A stretch of 7,350 bases of DNA from positions 1 to 7,350 of the forward strand of contig JASHRB010000504.1 in the NCBI GenBank assembly GCA_030037575.1. Reading direction: 5' to 3'. Under the pieces are notes generated by a model that saw only the letters and a list, made by a program, of their open reading frames with translations, was not told the DNA's origin and did not search any database. Position 1 is the stretch's first letter. Each line of letters starts with the position of its first letter. Shown here one piece after another: positions 6,474-7,350 of this stretch. This DNA is from Candidatus Sulfotelmatobacter sp. (GTDB lineage Bacteria; Acidobacteriota; Terriglobia; Terriglobales; Acidobacteriaceae). The position numbers and the translations under genes are program-made.

Positions 6474-7350
6474 TTCCCGGACCTCCCACCGGATAAATAC
6501 GGGGAAGGCGGCGCTCGACCGGAGGTAGAGCAGGAAAGGCGGCGTGCGGCTCCTTCTGATACCAGTAAGCGACGGAAAAGAAGTTGTCGGAGCGGTGATT
6601 GGCGTGGCCATGCTCGATTGTGGCTCGCAGAGACTTGCTGAATGGGATGGGCGAGTCCAGGTGAAACCGATATACGGAGGAACGGCTGCCCGCAAGTTCA
6701 GCGCCTACCACGGGAGCTCCGAACAGGCCATATGAAAACGGATGACAGCAAAAATTCCAGGCCCCCAGAAAGTAGTCCTCCGATCCGGTGCCGTTGATGG
6801 AAGGGAGCTTTTCTTGGTCGACAAAAAACATGTCGTCGCCTTCGCCCCACCACCCGTCCTGATTCTGAAGAATTGACATCGTCACGCCGACGAAGTGTCC
6901 CTGGCCGTTGGCTTCCAGCCACACGTAATTATTTTCTCCGTCAAGATTCTTTTTCGCATTTACGGCCGGAGTGTCGTTCGACTCCCACTGATTCGTCCAA
7001 CCTTTGGCTGGGGTTGCCTGACGGTACTGCGCGTGAAAATACATGGTGTCTCGGGAAAGATCATGATGCAGAGCCTGATAGTCAATGTTGAAATAAAACG
7101 CATCCACGCCCTCGCTTCCCTGATTGGTGACCGTAATTCGGGCTCGCTTACGAAAAGGCATTGGGAAAAAACAGTTCAGAGCTTTATCGGGGGCGACCGA
7201 GAGAGGAATGGATTCATATTGGAAGTAGTCTCCCAGGCCGAGGCCGAAGAAATCGCCGATGGGGGCCTCTACGCTCGGCGAGGCTTCTCCATCCCAATAC
7301 ATGCGCAGAACCAGCTTTTTCAGATGATATTGTTCCGGCGACGCGATGGT
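6460..7350 (-). CDS. GH172 (DUF2961) glycoside hydrolase, N-terminus outside window
   Basis: The last 296 residues and the stop of a DUF2961 protein are present. The family is now GH172; characterised members include a difructose-dianhydride-forming/hydrolysing fructofuranosidase and exo-acting D-arabinofuranosidases, so furanoside cleavage is expected. The frame is open to the right edge (TIASPEQYHLKKLVLRMYWDG), so the ATG at 7302 is internal. Family motifs follow in order: MYWDGEASPSVEAPIGDFFG, FPMPFRKRARITVTNQG, YFHAQYRQA, GHFVGVTMSI, GWWGEGDDMFFVD, INGTGSEDYFLGAWNF, FHLDSPIPFSKSLRATIEHGHAN and FFSVAYWYQKEPH. Two glutamates, in GWWGEGDD (codon 6843-6841) and GTGSEDYF (codon 6780-6778), lie 21 residues apart, the spacing I recall for the catalytic pair of the founding Bifidobacterium enzyme, so it is probably active. 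About 80-120 N-terminal residues are missing, so export cannot be judged. The stop TGA (6462-6460) falls inside the next gene. Confidence 0.93.
   Translation of the reverse strand, partial: TIASPEQYHLKKLVLRMYWDGEASPSVEAPIGDFFGLGLGDYFQYESIPLSVAPDKALNCFFPMPFRKRARITVTNQGSEGVDAFYFNIDYQALHHDLSRDTMYFHAQYRQATPAKGWTNQWESNDTPAVNAKKNLDGENNYVWLEANGQGHFVGVTMSILQNQDGWWGEGDDMFFVDQEKLPSINGTGSEDYFLGAWNFCCHPFSYGLFGAPVVGAELAGSRSSVYRFHLDSPIPFSKSLRATIEHGHANHRSDNFFSVAYWYQKEPHAAFPALPPVERRLPRIYPVGGPGNAAN
6481..6486 (-). promoter_or_regulatory. Shine-Dalgarno sequence of the glycosidase/FGE fusion gene
   Basis: The minus strand reads GGAGGT here, 7 nt before the ATG at 6473-6471. This, with the signal peptide that follows, supports a 734-residue product. 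An open frame does extend upstream to 6695, but that stretch overlaps the end of the GH172 gene and has no protein-like character. The site lies inside the GH172 coding sequence, as expected for translational coupling. Confidence 0.8.

Noticed and set aside
5928..6641. 237-residue open frame on the plus strand across the fusion/GH172 junction
   Set aside because: It overlaps two well-supported genes in antisense and matches no family that I recognise.
6474..6695. Upstream in-frame extension of the fusion protein by 74 residues
   Set aside because: The extension overlaps conserved C-terminal GH172 sequence, precedes a clear signal peptide and competes with a good ribosome-binding site just before the ATG at 6473.

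Overview
The window looks like a carbohydrate-use region from an Acidobacteriota (Terriglobia/Solibacter-type) chromosome. This rests on a very long TonB-receptor-like outer-membrane protein with an N-terminal carboxypeptidase-regulatory domain, the Oar-like type heavily expanded in that phylum, together with moderately high GC and Acidobacteria-style glycosidase genes. The phylum is inferred from protein character, not from a marker gene.

Layout: all intact genes lie on the minus strand, so transcription runs from right to left. At the right edge (6460 to beyond 7350) is a GH172/DUF2961 glycoside hydrolase whose N-terminus lies outside the window. Its stop overlaps by 14 nt the start of a 734-residue secreted protein (4269-6473). 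That protein joins a putative TIM-barrel glycosidase to a C-terminal formylglycine-generating-enzyme-like (FGE-sulfatase/SUMF1) domain that lacks the catalytic cysteines. Positions 3585-4268 hold no intact gene. Part of this stretch (about 3763-4171, plus strand) is a decayed C-terminal fragment of a second Oar-like receptor, with one frameshift and one in-frame TGA. The left half (1-3584) is the large Oar-like receptor, which starts at a GTG behind a strong Shine-Dalgarno sequence and runs off the left edge without a stop.

Working model: the receptor takes up or binds a glycan-derived ligand at the outer membrane. The two translationally coupled, presumably exported enzymes trim the glycan, with GH172 acting on furanosides and the fusion protein on an unknown substrate. 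No SusD, regulator, transposase, RNA gene or CRISPR array was found. The points most worth a second look are the unusual glycosidase/FGE-fold fusion, the receptor relic, and four close cysteine pairs in the intact receptor.
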